Assembly (NCBI GenBank): GCA_026545225.1
Contig: CM048851.1
Coordinates: 33,231,956-33,295,955, forward strand
From: Cornus controversa
Taxonomy: Eukaryota > Streptophyta > Magnoliopsida > Cornales > Cornaceae
DNA: 64,000 bases
Reading direction: 5' to 3'
Shown piece after piece: positions 1 through 10,841 of the stretch. The notes under the pieces are model-generated. The model saw nothing but the letters and a program-made list of their open reading frames with translations, did no database searches and had not been told where the DNA came from. The position numbers and the translations under genes were made by a program. Numbering within the stretch: the stretch's first letter is position 1; every line of letters begins with the position of its first letter.

Positions 1-45
1 AGTCTCCAAACTCATTCTTTGTTGCACAAGGACTACAATTTCTTA

Positions 46-1163
46 GGGTCCATTTAGTTAGCTAGAAATAGCGAGAAAAGAAAAAGAAAAGAATTTTTTT
101 ACAGTTTTTAGAAGTTTGGTTAGAAGGAAAGTGAAAATTTTTAGGAAAATAGGATTCCATACTACTCGATTTTCCTCAAAAAATTTCTAGCATAAAACAC
201 CGGAAAATTTTACTTTCTCGTGATTTTATATCTTAATTTACTATTATATGCCCACTTATTTCTCTTCACTCTTCACATATATATTTCACATAAGTAATGA
301 GTTATTATAACTTTTGTTCACTGTAACTTTCTACTATAACATTTTATCTCTCACTAATATTAGCTATATTAGCTTTAACATTAAGCTATATTATATCTAT
401 ACGTGCGCATATATACTATTAAAAATTGTATAACTTTCTTATTTCTTTTATACATTTTTTATAATTTTATTAATTAAATAATTCTTTAAAATTTTAATAT
501 AAGAAGTTGAATAATTCGAACATGTTCACTTTTAGAATTCTCAAGAGTTACAACTCTTTAATCAAAATGGAATTCTCAAATTTTTATATTTTATACCTAT
601 TAAAAAAAAGAATTACATTTTAAAGCTAGATGGCTCTTTCCAATAATTATCTTTCTAAACGAAATTACCATTATTAATAATTTTACCAACCTAACTAGAA
701 GAGGTATATTAGCATTGAAGCATCACTATTATATCAAGACTTTTAGTTTTGAATAATAGATAGTCTTTTATTTGGCTTACATAAACTTTTGACTTTAAAT
801 AGTCTCTCATACATTCTTAATAACTTGCACCATCTATTTCTTTGCTAAAAATAAATATAAATAATTGGGGAGAAAGAGATCGAATTTATTTTCTAAAAAT
901 AAATATAAATAATTGGGTAGAAAGAGATCGAATTATTTAACACAAATTTATTTATTTGTTGGTGTTTAAAATCAAAGGGTAATTTTGGTAAGTATAATTA
1001 TTTTCTTTTCACATTCATACGGTCCAAGTTAACAAAATAATATTTTCTCACAACTTTTCTCAAAAAAAGGCTAACCAAATGCATGTTGGAAACCTAATTT
1101 TCTTTTCTTTCCCTTCACTTTTCTTTCACTTTCTACCATAGTTCCGTCTAACCAAACAGACCC
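46..1163. mobile_element. Tourist/PIF-Harbinger-like MITE inserted in the LTR
   Basis: Terminal inverted repeats GGGTCCATTTAGTTAG and CTAACCAAACAGACCC are flanked on both sides by TTA (43-45 and 1164-1166), the target duplication typical of PIF/Harbinger Tourist elements. At 1.1 kb it is long for a MITE; no transposase is visible. Inside, a 48 bp unit is repeated in tandem at 845-934. The related LTR at 1672-2104 lacks the insertion, which gives an empty-site comparison. A solo right end of the same family is at 20105-20298. Confidence 0.7.
845..934. repeat. 48 bp tandem duplication inside the MITE
   Basis: The unit beginning CTAAAAATAAATATAAATAA and ending GAAAGAGATCGAATT occurs at 845 and again at 893, nearly identical. 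Confidence 0.8.
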
Positions 1164-2104
1164 TTAGAGTCCAAGACACCTTGGCCGTTAAGAATTACTT
1201 ATAAAAATATAACTCTATATAGAAACCTAATTATATTAGGAATATGAGTCACAAATCCTAACAATCTCCACCTTTGCTCAAATTCCATTAACATGCTCCT
1301 CCATAACTCCACCTTGACGGAAGATTCCTCTACCTCGAACTAAACCCCATAACATCATCTTCATTGGTGTTCAATTGCTCACATATGATAACCCACCAAT
1401 CAATCAACCTCCTCTGGTTGCTTATTTTTGGGCTAAAACGTAACAAAAATTCCTTATTACTTTTATGGACCGAAAATAGCAAACCTCCATTCTTCATACC
1501 ATCATCTTGTCCCATCTTAAAAACGAGCATCCTCTGACTTGTCTTGTTTCTCATGGGCTTCATACTATTATCATCCTCGTGTCTTCATCAACTTTGATTA
1601 TATCTTCATAACTCTTTACGGTCAACCTTCTGCTTTGATCTTCAGGACCAATCAGAAGCTCTGACAGCACTTGTTAGGAATTGATCCACTTTTGTTCAGC
1701 ACATCAGAAGCATATCATCCAATCAACAATCACACAAGTATATATGGAGATGACAATTATACACATTAACGTACAACATAATATTTTATGTGGTTACGTC
1801 CTTAGAGAGAGATTTCATTATTATAATTGAGAAGAGAATATACAACACGCGAAAAATATGCCTACCACAAACACTTTTTCACTCTTTCTTGGCATATACT
1901 CTATCGTCTCCTCACAACACTCGTCAACCCTTACATCATTTCTCTCTACCTTTTTCCTTTAACGCTACTTTTATTTATAGAGTTTTCAAACCTATTTCTC
2001 ATTGTCGAAGGATTACAATTCGATAGAAAGCCCAAGATACCTATTAAAATATAACTATACATAGAAACTTAATTATATTAAAAATATCAGCCACATTTCC
2101 TACC

Positions 2105-2743
2105 TGTCATACCTACAGATTGTTAAGAGAATCGTCTAACTTAGACCATATATGCAAAACTTGTATTAACATTATCATTATTATTTCTACTACTACTTTT
2201 GTGGGTATGGACTTGAAATTTAATTTCTTCAAACAGAATGTACTGTTCACTCATGATCTGTGAAACTGCGATAAGAAGCAACATGATGTCTCCCATGGTT
2301 TGAATATGTCATGGATATCATTATGAAAGGGGAGATCACCACCGGCCGCCCATGTGGCCGAGTGGTTTCTTCTTGGCTTTTCCATGAATTCAACTCTCTT
2401 TCACCTGGGAGCTCAAGGGAGATCACTCCATAGACAATATAATCGGGTTCTGCGAGTGTGGTGGGAAAGTAAAAGCAACCCCATCTAAGAAGTACTTATT
2501 CTATTTGAAAAACTAATTTTTGATTAATGTTTTCACTTCATGCTTTTCTGTATGACATTTATTTTATTTTAATTTTCAAATTTGGTCTTTGAATTATTCA
2601 AAATTCTTTTTTAAGTCGTCTATATATATATATATATATATGTATATATTTGTCTGGGTGTGTCTGTCAGTATGTATATTGATGATGCTCAATTAAATCA
2701 GGATTATGCCTAATTAAATTTGTTGATCCCATTACTAATGCAG
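2105..2743. other. Lipase upstream region; missing N-terminal exon not identified
   Basis: This stretch should hold the 5' exon(s) of the lipase that follows. A short frame at 2349-2420 reads EWFLLGFSMNSTLF, which faintly recalls the hydrophobic stretch before the lipase domain of oil-body lipases, but no in-phase GT donor joins it to the acceptor at 2743, so I do not call it an exon. A (TA)n run lies at about 2622-2640. Confidence 0.4.
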
Positions 2744-4008
2744 CAATACAAACTGGTTATATATGTAGGAAACATTGTGTGGCCACCAAAGAGATCATCA
2801 GCAACATTCACATCTGTGGTGGGAAATCTTGATGTTCGAGTGGAACTAGATAAAAGTATCAGAAATGGGGACAATAGATATGCTACATCACTGTCTATGA
2901 TGGCTTCTAAATTGTCCTACGAGAATGAAGCATTTGTCCAAACTGTAGTCACAGATCAATGGAAGGTACTTTCGTAATTATCAGCTAGCCTAGGATATTT
3001 GTAAATTTTATACTCAATATGCATATATAGAATGATGATAATTAATGTTAATGATTAACGTTTTCTAAATTCTCTTTTATCTCAGATGGAATTCTTGGGG
3101 TTCTTCAACTTTTGGAATGGTGAGAACCTACTAAGATGCTTTTTAATTATCTGACCCACAGACTATAACTTATTATTAATTTTTTTTTTTTTTTGTTGAA
3201 GAGGTTATTTTAATAAATGATGACCATAATTATCTATTAAAAAAATATGATGAAGGGGAAGTTATGCATATTTAAAATCTAAAGCAATTTTGAATTCTCA
3301 AAGTTTAGCGGAAAATAAACTAATATCTTATTGATAATAATAAATAATTAAAATTACTAAAAGAAGAAAAAGGCACGTCAAAATCCAATCACTTAAATTT
3401 AAGAAATATGATGATTTTGTTTTTACCTTTAACAGAAATTAATCCGAAATATTCAACAGATATATGAGGGCTTTAAGGATAGAATTATCTCGAAAAAATT
3501 CAACAATCTTCTCATTTGACAAGTCAAACCATGATCGAAATTTTAGAAAAATATTTGTGTGAAGTCATCCATTGTACAATATCGAACGGTTCTCATAATA
3601 GTCAACAACTCGTTCTATACGAAAGCTATAGATAATGCTTTCAGCTACTACTGGGTCTAATCACATCCCAATCACTATGAATTGATGGTGATGGTCAGTA
3701 GATTCATACTTATCCATTGTATAATCATGATTCATGCGGTATCCATTAATTATATCTCATTGGTTAGCCATTCTCGTTTCAGTAAAATGTTTTGATCTCT
3801 TGATGTCAAATGGTCTTTTCCCCATTGATAAGAATCTCTAATTCTGATTAAAATACAGCAATTTAAAACTAATTAATATAATCAATGGGATTAAAATTAA
3901 TATAAAGTATTAATGGATATCTCAAATATTATAGATAATTTGATTTTTACATCATCGTGCCCTAACACGTCCTAATCTGCGTTTAAAATATATTAACTTA
4001 TAAGAGAT

Positions 4009-4060
<52 letters not shown>

Positions 4061-4868
4061 GGAATTAATTGAATTATTCGTGCTTCATTTACCTCTTTAA
4101 AAACGTTGCATAATAAAATACTATCAATATTTATATTCAAGTTCTTTAAATGATATTTTAGTTGAAAATAATTTTGTATCTTATTATATGCTATTCAGAG
4201 TCAGCAATATTCAAATGAAAGTTTTAATTGAATGTTTCACAGATTATCAAAATCAATCCTCAACACAAGCGATCATGTTTCACGATACAAGTACTTGCCC
4301 AGGTCTGATCGTGGTAGCCTTTAGAGGAACTGAGCCATTCGATGCTGACTCGTGGCAGACAGATGTCGACATCTCATGGTACGAGATTAAGAAAGTTGGT
4401 AGAATCCATGGTGGATTTATGAAAGCATTGGGTTTACAGAAGGGGAAAGGGTGGCCCAAGGAGATAGAACAAGCATTGGACCAAAAATCATTTGCTTACT
4501 ACACAATTAGACAGAAGCTGAGAGACATATTACAGAAGCATGAGAATGCAAAGTTTGTAGTGACAGGACACAGCTTGGGAGGGGCACTAGCAATTCTGTT
4601 TGTGGCTGTGCTAGCGTTACATGAGGAGGCATGGTTGTTGGAGAGGTTGGATGGGGTGTACACTTTTGGGCAGCCTAGGGTAGGGGACAAAAAAATTGGG
4701 AAGTTTATGGAGGAAAAGTTGAGGCTGTATGATGTCAGATATTTGAGGTTTGTTTATAGCAATGACATAGTGCCTAGGTTGCCATATGATGATATTAAAA
4801 TTAACTTGTTTAAGCACTTTGGGACATGTCTCTACTACAACAGCTTCTACAAGGGCAAGGTGAGTGCG

Positions 4869-4918
<50 letters not shown>

Positions 4919-5407
4919 CCTTTTTTTTTGTGTATGCTTGTGGGTGAAGGAAGATGTACGTGGTGCAGTTAATTATGATATGTCATAATAACATTGTGGA
5001 CAAATATATATGTTCCCAAATTTAAACCTTGTTTGATTGATCAAGGCATTGACAATTTAGTTATACAATACAAATAAAAGTGGGACTAATACAGTGAAAC
5101 TATGATGAAAATCCAGGTTGTGTTGGAGGAACCAGACAAGAACTACTTCTCAGTGTGGTGGGCAATACCCAAGAACTTAAACGCGGTTTGGGAGCTGATT
5201 AGGAGTTTCATTATCCCCTACATCAATGGTCCAGACTACAAGGAAGACTGGTTTTTGAGATTTGTTAGGCTAATTGGATTGGCAATTCCAGGATTACCAG
5301 CTCACGGGCCTGAAGATTATGTTAATCTCACCAGATTGGACTCCTTACCTTTATCCCTCCCTAACCAGGACCTAATTGGTCATGAGCAAGGTCTTAAACA
5401 TGACTGA
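2744..5407 (+). CDS. Class 3 lipase, oil-body lipase type (N-terminus not found)
   Basis: A serine hydrolase of the plant triacylglycerol lipase OBL family, which acts on seed and pollen storage oil at lipid droplets (family knowledge). Exons: 2744-2965, 3086-3119, 4243-4859, 5117-5407, all with GT-AG borders and compatible phases, giving 387 residues to a TGA. The domain shows FRGTEPFDADSW (oxyanion side), the nucleophile elbow GHSLGG with Ser near residue 196, YSNDIVPRLP with the probable catalytic Asp, and a C-terminal AHGPEDYVNLTR. Family members usually run to 450-500 residues, so roughly 80-110 N-terminal residues are unseen; either the first exon is divergent or has been lost. The third intron holds (TA)n, the fourth (CT)n(TA)n. 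Intact reading through four exons argues for a working gene. Confidence 0.82.
4011..4057. repeat. (TA)n microsatellite in a lipase intron
   Basis: About 23 uninterrupted TA units in the intron between 3120 and 4242. Confidence 0.95.
4869..4918. repeat. (CT)n(TA)n compound microsatellite
   Basis: A CT run followed directly by a TA run, just downstream of the donor at 4860 in the last lipase intron. Confidence 0.95.
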
Positions 5408-6052
5408 GTTCAAATGATCTGTTTGTTTCTACCCACAATTTGGTTCCAGGAGGGATTTAGCTTGTAATTGTATGATTATCCATCAATAACATGTTTCTAA
5501 TTACTTGTATTTACAATCTTTTTTATGTATTTTCAACACTTGACTCATTGTTTTCAATCACTACACAGATGACACTAAATTTAAGGTGAAAAAAAATAAT
5601 AATAATTTGCTATGAAGGATATATGCACCTAATCCACTCATCAAAAATTGAACGCTAATTTGTAAAAATTAGAGTTAATTAACCCTAATTAAAGAAAACT
5701 CTCAAAAATTGAATAGTAATTTAAATAGATTAGTGTTAATTAACCCTTATTAAAGAAAATCCCATAAAATTCTCTAGAATTCAAGTTGTTTACAACAATA
5801 AATTGTAGATCAAGAAACAAAATTGGAGAGTTTTTAATCTAAATTATTTCAACTTGAAGACAATTAACATCTTCCAACCACAGTTCCATTAGAAAACATA
5901 AAAAAGGAAAGAAAAAAAAATGACAACATGTGTAGCCCAATTCAACTACCCATATAAAAAATGGAGAAATTGTTAGGTATATTTAAATAAAAATAAATTA
6001 TAACTGATTTATTTAATTTTATTTAATATAATAATTATTATTATATTTAAGT
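5408..6052. other. Lipase 3' flank with a 60 bp tandem duplication
   Basis: It holds the likely 3' UTR (AATAAC/ATTTACA-rich, no clear single signal). A unit TCAAAAATTG...TTAATTAACCC...AAAGAAAA occurs twice in tandem at about 5639-5698 and 5699-5759. Nothing else is recognised. Confidence 0.6.
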
Positions 6053-6061
6053 ATTGTTTTA

Positions 6062-6315
6062 GAGCAATATTACACATCATGAAATTATTTCATGATTTTC
6101 TATCATGAATGATGTGGCAGGTAACAGTTATATATCTATAGGAATCCCACCAACAATAAGGCTATATTTTTCATTATTATTTTAGGAAATAAAATTAAAT
6201 GGTGAGTTAGTATTAGTGGGATTCCCTCCATACACAAAGTCCAATGATATTATTATCTGTCACATCATTCATGATAAAAAATCATAAAACAATTTCGTAA
6301 AGTTTAGCATTTCTC
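6062..6315. mobile_element. Mutator-like MITE (254 bp)
   Basis: Inverted ends of about 60 bp share CATGATTTTCTATCATGAAT / ATTCATGATAAAAAATCATA. The flanks are ATTGTTTTA (6053-6061) and ATTATTTTA (6316-6324), a 9 bp target duplication with one change. Long inverted ends plus a 9 bp duplication are the hallmark of Mutator-like elements. It is too short to code for anything. Confidence 0.75.
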
Positions 6316-6324
6316 ATTATTTTA

Positions 6325-7530
6325 ATGGCACAAAACCGTTACAATTTATAAGTCTATAAATAGTTCTTATATTTCTATTTCCACCTTCTTTTAACTTTGT
6401 TGTCTTTCTTTAGACATACATGTGAGTATTTTATTATTTGACTTTAGGTCAACTTAGACACAAGAATGGTACACTTTGTCTTTTTTCGGCTGAAGAAGAC
6501 CACTAATGAATATGGGTTGAATCTTGGAACTGTATTGGTTCGCTAGTACCTGTACAAAGAGAGGTCATACGACTTTAGGACAGTGACTACATGTCTTCTA
6601 TTATCCAAGATAGTTATTTCCAACTTATTTTACTATTATTGTTTTCCATTCTTTATTTCTATTGTTGAAATAATTTGTGGCTTATTTTCTATATCCATGT
6701 CTTGTTCAATTCTATTTGATTGATGTTGTTTTAAATTACAAGTGTTGAGATTCTCATTCTTATATTATGTTCATTGTAAATTTACATTGTTGCATGTTTA
6801 ATATTCAATTTATGTTTCATATCAACCAATGAATTTTATATTTATAATTTTGATGTATTATGTTCTTAGTGTTCTTTAATTTTGTACAATTTTTCCAACA
6901 GAAATCCCCTAAAAAATTCAATAACAATGAAAAATAATGAATTTTATACCAATAGATACAACTCTATACAACAGAGGGTAAAAATCATCCTCTAAAAGCC
7001 ATTATTGGCCGCTTTCGATCGGATATTCTAGAGAACACCTAGTACAGATGTAAAAAAATGACTTGGTGGGATTTACGATTTCGGTGACAAAGTGATGTCT
7101 AGCTATTGAGCACCACCCGTCATGCCAACACAGGTTTCATTTCGTCACCACGATTGCTAGGCTCCTCAACAATGGTTGCATCAATAACATGATCAAGAAC
7201 CACTAGAACTCGACGTTGAAGATGAAACACGCGGTGTTGATTAGCGGCAATGAGCATTCGATTAAGGTACTTAAGCCTTTGTTTGGTTAACTATGAAAGA
7301 AGAGAAAAGTAAGAGTAACATTAATTATGAAAAAAAGAAGAGAAATGATAATAATAACTAAGAAAGAAATTAAGAAAGAAATGAAAGGAAAGATAACAAT
7401 ATTGTTTAGAAAAGCTAAAAGAGAAAAGAAAAAAAAATCATTTTAACTAATTTATTATCATATCTGTTGTATTTATATTACAAAATAAAACACATATAAT
7501 CAATCTCTCTCTTGTTTGAAATCTGACTTG
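6325..7530. other. Intergenic, no gene seen
   Basis: AT-rich DNA with no supported gene. At 7270-7440, TTTGTTTGGTTAAC followed by purine-rich DNA looks like one end of a Tourist-type MITE, but I found no matching second end. Confidence 0.5.
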
Positions 7531-7640
7531 CTCATGCCATAGCTCCAGTGGTAGAATTCGTTTCTTGGGCAGTTGGGAGCCGAGCGCACACCTTTTTCAA
7601 GGTTTTCTTTGCATTCAAATAAATAAATAAATAAAAGAAT
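7531..7640 (+). mobile_element. Possible tRNA-derived SINE
   Basis: CATAGCTCCAGTGGTAGAAT resembles an RNA polymerase III A box of tRNA origin, and the segment ends in an (AAAT)n tail at about 7617-7637. The B box is poor, so the call is tentative. Confidence 0.35.
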
Positions 7641-7850
7641 GGGGTCTATAAGAGCAAGCAACTGCTTTTCTTTGTAAATCAAGTCAAGGAACCATTTCAT
7701 GTGGGTATGAACGCTTTACTAAATTTTATGTTTCAACATCACGAATCAGCTAGTCTTGAAAATAAGGTGTCCATTGGATGCTATTTGTGGTTAGTAGGCA
7801 ACTAGGCACCAATCTGTTGAATTTTTTTTATTATAATTGTAGATCTTATT

Positions 7851-8627
7851 TTAGAAAGTACAGACACTTTCTATAGGGGTGTCGTGTCCGTATCGGACAC
7901 TCCTTAGGAGTGTCCTAAAAATTTTTTTCAGGACACTCGGGGAACACGGCAAGGACACGGATAGGACATGCGAGGGACACTGCGGGGTACATTTTGTAAT
8001 TTTTAAAAGTACAAAAAAACCCCTGAACTTTTTCAAAGTTATAAAAAGACCCATTTGAACTATTTTTTTGAGCATTTCAGTCTCTCATCTTCTAAAAGTT
8101 GACATCTTGACCACTTGAAATAACTATAATGACATATAATATGACTATTATGCCCTTTTCTATATAAATATAGTATTTTCTAAAATAAAAAATTTTAAAA
8201 ATAAAAAATAGTTAATAAAATTCCTAAATAATAAATTTAGAAACAAAAAAATAAAAAAGCCAATAGAACTTTATTTAACATAAAGTTATGTTGGTTTATT
8301 TGATATTTTGTATTTAAATTTATTTGTTGTTTGTTATTAAAAAAATGAGTAATATGCAAGATTCTAGTCGTGAGTTTGAATATAATGAACATTCTTTTTG
8401 AAAATGCATTAATTGCTTGATAATAAATTGAAGTATTTGTGTAATTTATTATTTTTTTATTATTAGATTTATGGTATTGTGGATATTGGTTAACTTGTTG
8501 AATATATATTAATATATTATTTTATATCCGTATCCCCGTCGTGTCGTATCCTGTTTTTTTGAAATTTATCGTGTCGTCGTATCGTATCGTGTCGTATGCG
8601 TGTTCCGTGTCCGTGTCTGTGCTTCTT
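7851..8627. mobile_element. 0.8 kb TIR element, copy 1 (Mutator-type target duplication)
   Basis: The ends TTAGAAAGTACAGACAC and, inverted, AAGAAGCACAGACAC are flanked by the same 10 bp, AGATCTTATT, at 7841-7850 and 8628-8637. Both ends carry clustered GTGTC/GACAC subterminal motifs. The AT-rich middle has no coding potential. Two further copies in the same orientation lie at 48090 and 49066. A 9-11 bp duplication points to Mutator-like mobilisation (inference). Confidence 0.75.
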
Positions 8628-8637
8628 AGATCTTATT

Positions 8638-8919
8638 CAATCTACTCGAATCCTTTAATCATTTCTTTTTTAACCCATTAACGGATAGGTTTGAACAGTT
8701 TGGATGGTGATTCAGTTCATTTCATTCTTAAAAGACCTAAATGTCTTTTAAATTTTATTTTATAATTACACTCTAATATTAAAGAAAATAACACTTTTAA
8801 ACTTAACTTCATAAATAAATGATTAATTTTTCTCAAATACCAATCTTTTTAACGTATTTTAATCTCCCACGATTTTTCTTAACAACCTGTCTTTGTGCAT
8901 TATACAAACTATCCAGTTT
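8638..8919. other. Intergenic, no feature seen
   Basis: AT-rich spacer between the TIR element and the RNase H relic. Confidence 0.5.
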
Positions 8920-9138
8920 GCTGTCAAATGGAACTTGGGTCCTGTAATGCTTGAATCAGATGCTCCAAATGTGGTAAAAGTTACTCAAGGAAGCCTCTTT
9001 GTGCACTTTTTGAGCAAACCAATCATGGAGGTCATTTGAGAATTATTAAACCAAAATGAGTGATTTCAGTCGAGCATGTCAGAAGAGAAGCAAACAAGGT
9101 TGCTCATTTATTAGCTAAAATGGCTTTGACTGTCAAGC
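8920..9138 (+). mobile_element. RNase H-like relic of an L1-type LINE
   Basis: Translation gives WNLGPVMLESDAPNVVKV and then, in another frame, VISVEHVRREANKVAHLLAK. This is the C-terminal RNase H (RVT_3) pattern in plant non-LTR elements and related gene fragments: ESD catalytic motif, then the VRREAN..AH.LA helix. The two parts are in different frames, with a stop after MEVI, so this is a broken fragment. A degenerate host RNase H-like gene cannot be excluded. Confidence 0.6.
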
Positions 9139-9576
9139 AATCTATGGATCATCTTTTGACCTGCCTTCTGATTTTGATTTCTTTCACCTTGGAAAAAATA
9201 TTCTATCGGATATGTTAATTTGCATAAAAATTCTTATTAGACCTTAAGGTCAAATTTGTGTAAATTTAAATTGGGAGCTAAGAATTTGATGACTTACCAT
9301 ATGTTTGGATGAAAAAATTAAAAGCATGAAACATAATTTACAGTTAAAATAAATATATGTTTGCTACCCGAGGAAGCGTTCATTAACAAAGCTGTGTAAA
9401 AATAAACTGATGTGCAAAGTGACTGAGAGGCTTGTATAAGAAGGTAAAAGGAATTATTTATAGTGAAAATCTTAGCTATGATATTATAAAATAAAAGATG
9501 ATATATTAACTGGCTTAGAGATTTTCTTGTCAATTTCTTTTAAAAGAAAAAAAGAAAGTGAATTGCGATGGTACAA

Positions 9577-10066
9577 AAGGGTGGTGTGTGTCCTTCAACT
9601 TACAAATTGGTACAATTTGTTCCTATTGGGCACTATTTGGATTAAGAATTGACGTAAAATGACAAAATACCCTCATAGATAAAAAAATAAAAATAAAAAG
9701 TGATTAATTTACCAAAAAAAGAAAAAAAAACTTTAATTTACCTAAAAAAATTACCCAAAAAAAAGAATTTTAATTCACCAAATAAATTTTTTTCAGTATT
9801 TTTTGGTAATTTTTTTTTGGTATTTTTTGACAAATTAAAGTCCTTTTTTTATTTTTTTTCCATAATTTGTTTAGGAATTTTTCAGCAAATATTTTTTTCT
9901 TTTTTGGGTAATTTGTTTTGGTAATTTTTGGTAAATTACTCAATTTTTATTTTTATTATTTTATTTAAGGATATTTTTATTATTTTATGTCAATTCTTAA
10001 TTCAAATAGTGTAAAATAGGGATAAATTACACCAATTTATAAGTTGGAGAATGTTAGTTGCACTCA
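9577..10066. mobile_element. MITE/fold-back element with ~70 bp inverted ends
   Basis: The left arm CAACTTACAAATTGGTACAA...GATTAAGAATTGACGT is matched in reverse by the right arm ACGTCAATTCTTAATTC-like sequence and TTGGTGTAATTT. The centre is low-complexity DNA of repeated TTTTGGTAA and TTACCAAAA runs, themselves partly palindromic. No target duplication was fixed. Confidence 0.6.
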
Positions 10067-10356
10067 AAACAATAAGAAAATGCATTATGTATCATTTTGA
10101 AATTTCAGAGGAGTTTATTATACTTTGGCGCATATACAGAGTAGGCAGAGCTTTTGAAAATGGGGGACGAGATTGTGAGGCAGTTTGGGGAGAGATATGG
10201 GTTGCAGCAAGTAATTAGGGACAGTTTAGTTTTTTTTTTTTTTTTTTTTTGGCATTTATGATGTTTTTGATTAAAAGTGTTAAAAATAAATGGGAACATG
10301 TGTGACATTTCACACCTCTTTTAACTTACTCCTCACAGCCTTTAAAACTCTTGCCT

Positions 10357-10523
10357 CATGTTTGGATGCAATATTTTTTATTTTTTTTATTTTTATATTA
10401 ACAAAAAATATATTTTAATTATTTTAGATGGCTCGACAAGTGAAAATAATGGAATATTCGCACATTTGTTAAATAAATAAGAAATTAATATTTGGATGAT
10501 CTCTTTTTGAACATCCAAACATG
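10357..10523. mobile_element. Small MITE with 12 bp inverted ends
   Basis: CATGTTTGGATG (10357-10368) and CATCCAAACATG (10512-10523) are perfect inverted repeats around 143 bp of AT-rich DNA, about 320 bp upstream of the THO5 start. Confidence 0.55.
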
Positions 10524-10739
10524 GTACTAGAGTGTAAGAGTATTTTAGACATTTTAATTGTTAAATTGACAAAATATTCTTATATGCATATTTTGTAAAT
10601 AGTGAAGTTTTTTTCTTTTTTTACGATACTGGAATTTTTTTTCATATTTGGTATAGGGTGAGAGTGTTTTTTTTTACTTTACCCTAAATATAAATATATT
10701 GTACTGTAAAAAATAAAATAAAAATGGTGTTGACATTTA

Positions 10740-10841
10740 ATCGACACTATTCAACAGCTACAGAGAAGCCCTTAAAACGGAGAGAGAGAGAGAGAGAGCA
10801 GCAGCAGCTGTGAGCAGTGGCAAAGAGTGAAGGAGCCACGA
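10740..10841 (+). promoter_or_regulatory. THO5 5' leader with (GA)n and CAG-rich tract
   Basis: A GAGA run at about 10779-10798 runs into GCAGCAGCAGCTG just before the ATG at 10842. GA/CT-rich leaders are usual for plant housekeeping genes. The transcription start cannot be fixed by eye. Confidence 0.4.

Larger units (their letters stand above)
1..2104. mobile_element. Edge of a small LTR retrotransposon fossil (copia/TRIM-like)
   Basis: Two related blocks in direct orientation flank a short interior. The right block (about 1672-2104) starts TGTTAGGAATT and ends near CATTTCCTAC. The left block is visible only as its 3' part, 1-45 resuming at 1164-1263, ending CACAAATCCTAACA. Shared stretches include ACTACAATT/ATTACAATT and AAAATATAACT. 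The interior (1264-1671) is only about 0.4 kb and shows no gag or pol similarity, so a TRIM or deletion derivative is likelier than a full copia element. The start lies outside the window. It is an old, non-coding fossil; family assignment is inference. Confidence 0.5.

Noticed and set aside
2345-2420. tRNA-like start ATGTGGCCGAGTGGTT
   Set aside because: It resembles a tRNA-Leu/Ser 5' part, but no B box, anticodon arm or matching acceptor stem follows.
2349-2483. Open frame with EWFLLGFSMNSTLF as a first lipase exon
   Set aside because: No in-phase GT donor at a usable place and the downstream part is unlike the family; kept only as a hint.
9700-9924. Lys/Phe-rich open frame
   Set aside because: It comes from AAAA/TTTT low-complexity DNA in the core of a fold-back element.
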